Positions 60,648-60,702 of a DNA stretch of 60,702 bases are shown one piece after another. A model generated the notes under the pieces. The model was not told the DNA's origin, did no database searches, and was given only the letters and a program-made list of their open reading frames with translations. Within the stretch, counting starts at the first letter, position 1; every line of letters starts with the position of its first letter. The DNA lies in contig DATILL010000044.1 of assembly GCA_035476575.1 (NCBI GenBank), positions 1 to 60,702 on the forward strand, given 5' to 3'. The stretch is from DATILL01 sp035476575 (GTDB lineage Bacteria > Actinomycetota > Actinomycetes > Mycobacteriales > JACQDL01). A program made the translations under genes and the position numbers.

Positions 60648-60702
60648 CTCGTGTGGTCACCTGTGCGCCGTGTGGTGACCTATCGGGGTCATCAGACCCC
60701 GA
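60648..60702. repeat. GTGGTSACC repeat cluster E (two units, cut by window edge)
   Basis: Direct units TCGTGTGGTCACCTGTGCG and CCGTGTGGTGACCTATCGGG are followed by a small CGGGGT/ACCCCG hairpin at the very end. By comparison with clusters B and D, the inverted arm should follow just outside the window. It lies about 130 bases upstream of egtA. Confidence 0.8.

Overview
The window is high-GC DNA from an actinobacterium. The best lineage evidence is the ergothioneine cluster egtA-egtB-egtC-egtD at the right end, together with a graspetide-type RiPP locus, a TIGR03084/maleylpyruvate-isomerase-like protein, a DUF2630 protein and actinobacterial-style two-component and ABC modules. Genus and family cannot be fixed from this sequence; Micromonosporales- or Pseudonocardiales-like is my guess only.

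The left half (1 to about 30.4 kb) is accessory DNA. It opens with a methyltransferase cut by the window edge, a transposase fragment, a GNAT acetyltransferase and gene remnants. At 3307-7212 lies an IS701-like insertion sequence with matching ends and a 4-bp CTAG duplication. Its transposase gene is split by a group II intron (3697-6113) that carries its own reverse transcriptase and a recognisable domain V. Next comes a RiPP locus: an HTH/TPR regulator, a graspetide precursor, a broken ATP-grasp maturase and an intact PIMT-like methyltransferase. It is followed by gene fragments that include a piece of a second regulator copy.

From 12206 to 30462 lies an integrative element. It is bounded by perfect 43-bp direct repeats of the 3' part of tRNA-Arg(ACG), and the intact tRNA is at the right end. 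It carries a Phd/RelE-type toxin-antitoxin pair, a caspase-like/STAND NTPase/TPR protein divergent from an alpha/beta hydrolase, a sigma factor with a membrane partner, a MobF relaxase, an IS982 copy, a palindrome cluster, an XRE/repeat-protein pair, an excisionase-like protein, an XRE-HD-membrane-protein trio, and a tyrosine integrase with a C-terminal GntR-type domain. Relaxase, sigma factor and integrase are each interrupted, so the element looks immobilised while its cargo remains open. The caspase/hydrolase pair is the strongest candidate for an undescribed system, probably anti-phage.

The right half (30.4 to 60.7 kb) reads as ordinary chromosome with nearly all genes intact: tRNA-Arg and two tRNA-Ser genes, an esterase, an MprF-like protein, a flavohemoglobin, an EamA transporter overlapping a YibE/F protein, a polysaccharide deacetylase, a Fic protein, VOC proteins, a UBP zinc finger, a TIR protein with a membrane span and an outer domain, an ABC/LolA-like operon beside a two-component system, an FMN-dependent alpha-hydroxy-acid oxidase, a quinone oxidoreductase and egtABCD. 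Five intergenic spaces here share a stem-loop repeat built on GTGGTSACC. I saw no copy in the left 35.9 kb.

Because the right half is almost free of frameshifts, the many frameshifts and stops in the left half more likely reflect real decay of mobile DNA than poor sequence, although several sit in short G or C runs and should be checked against reads.
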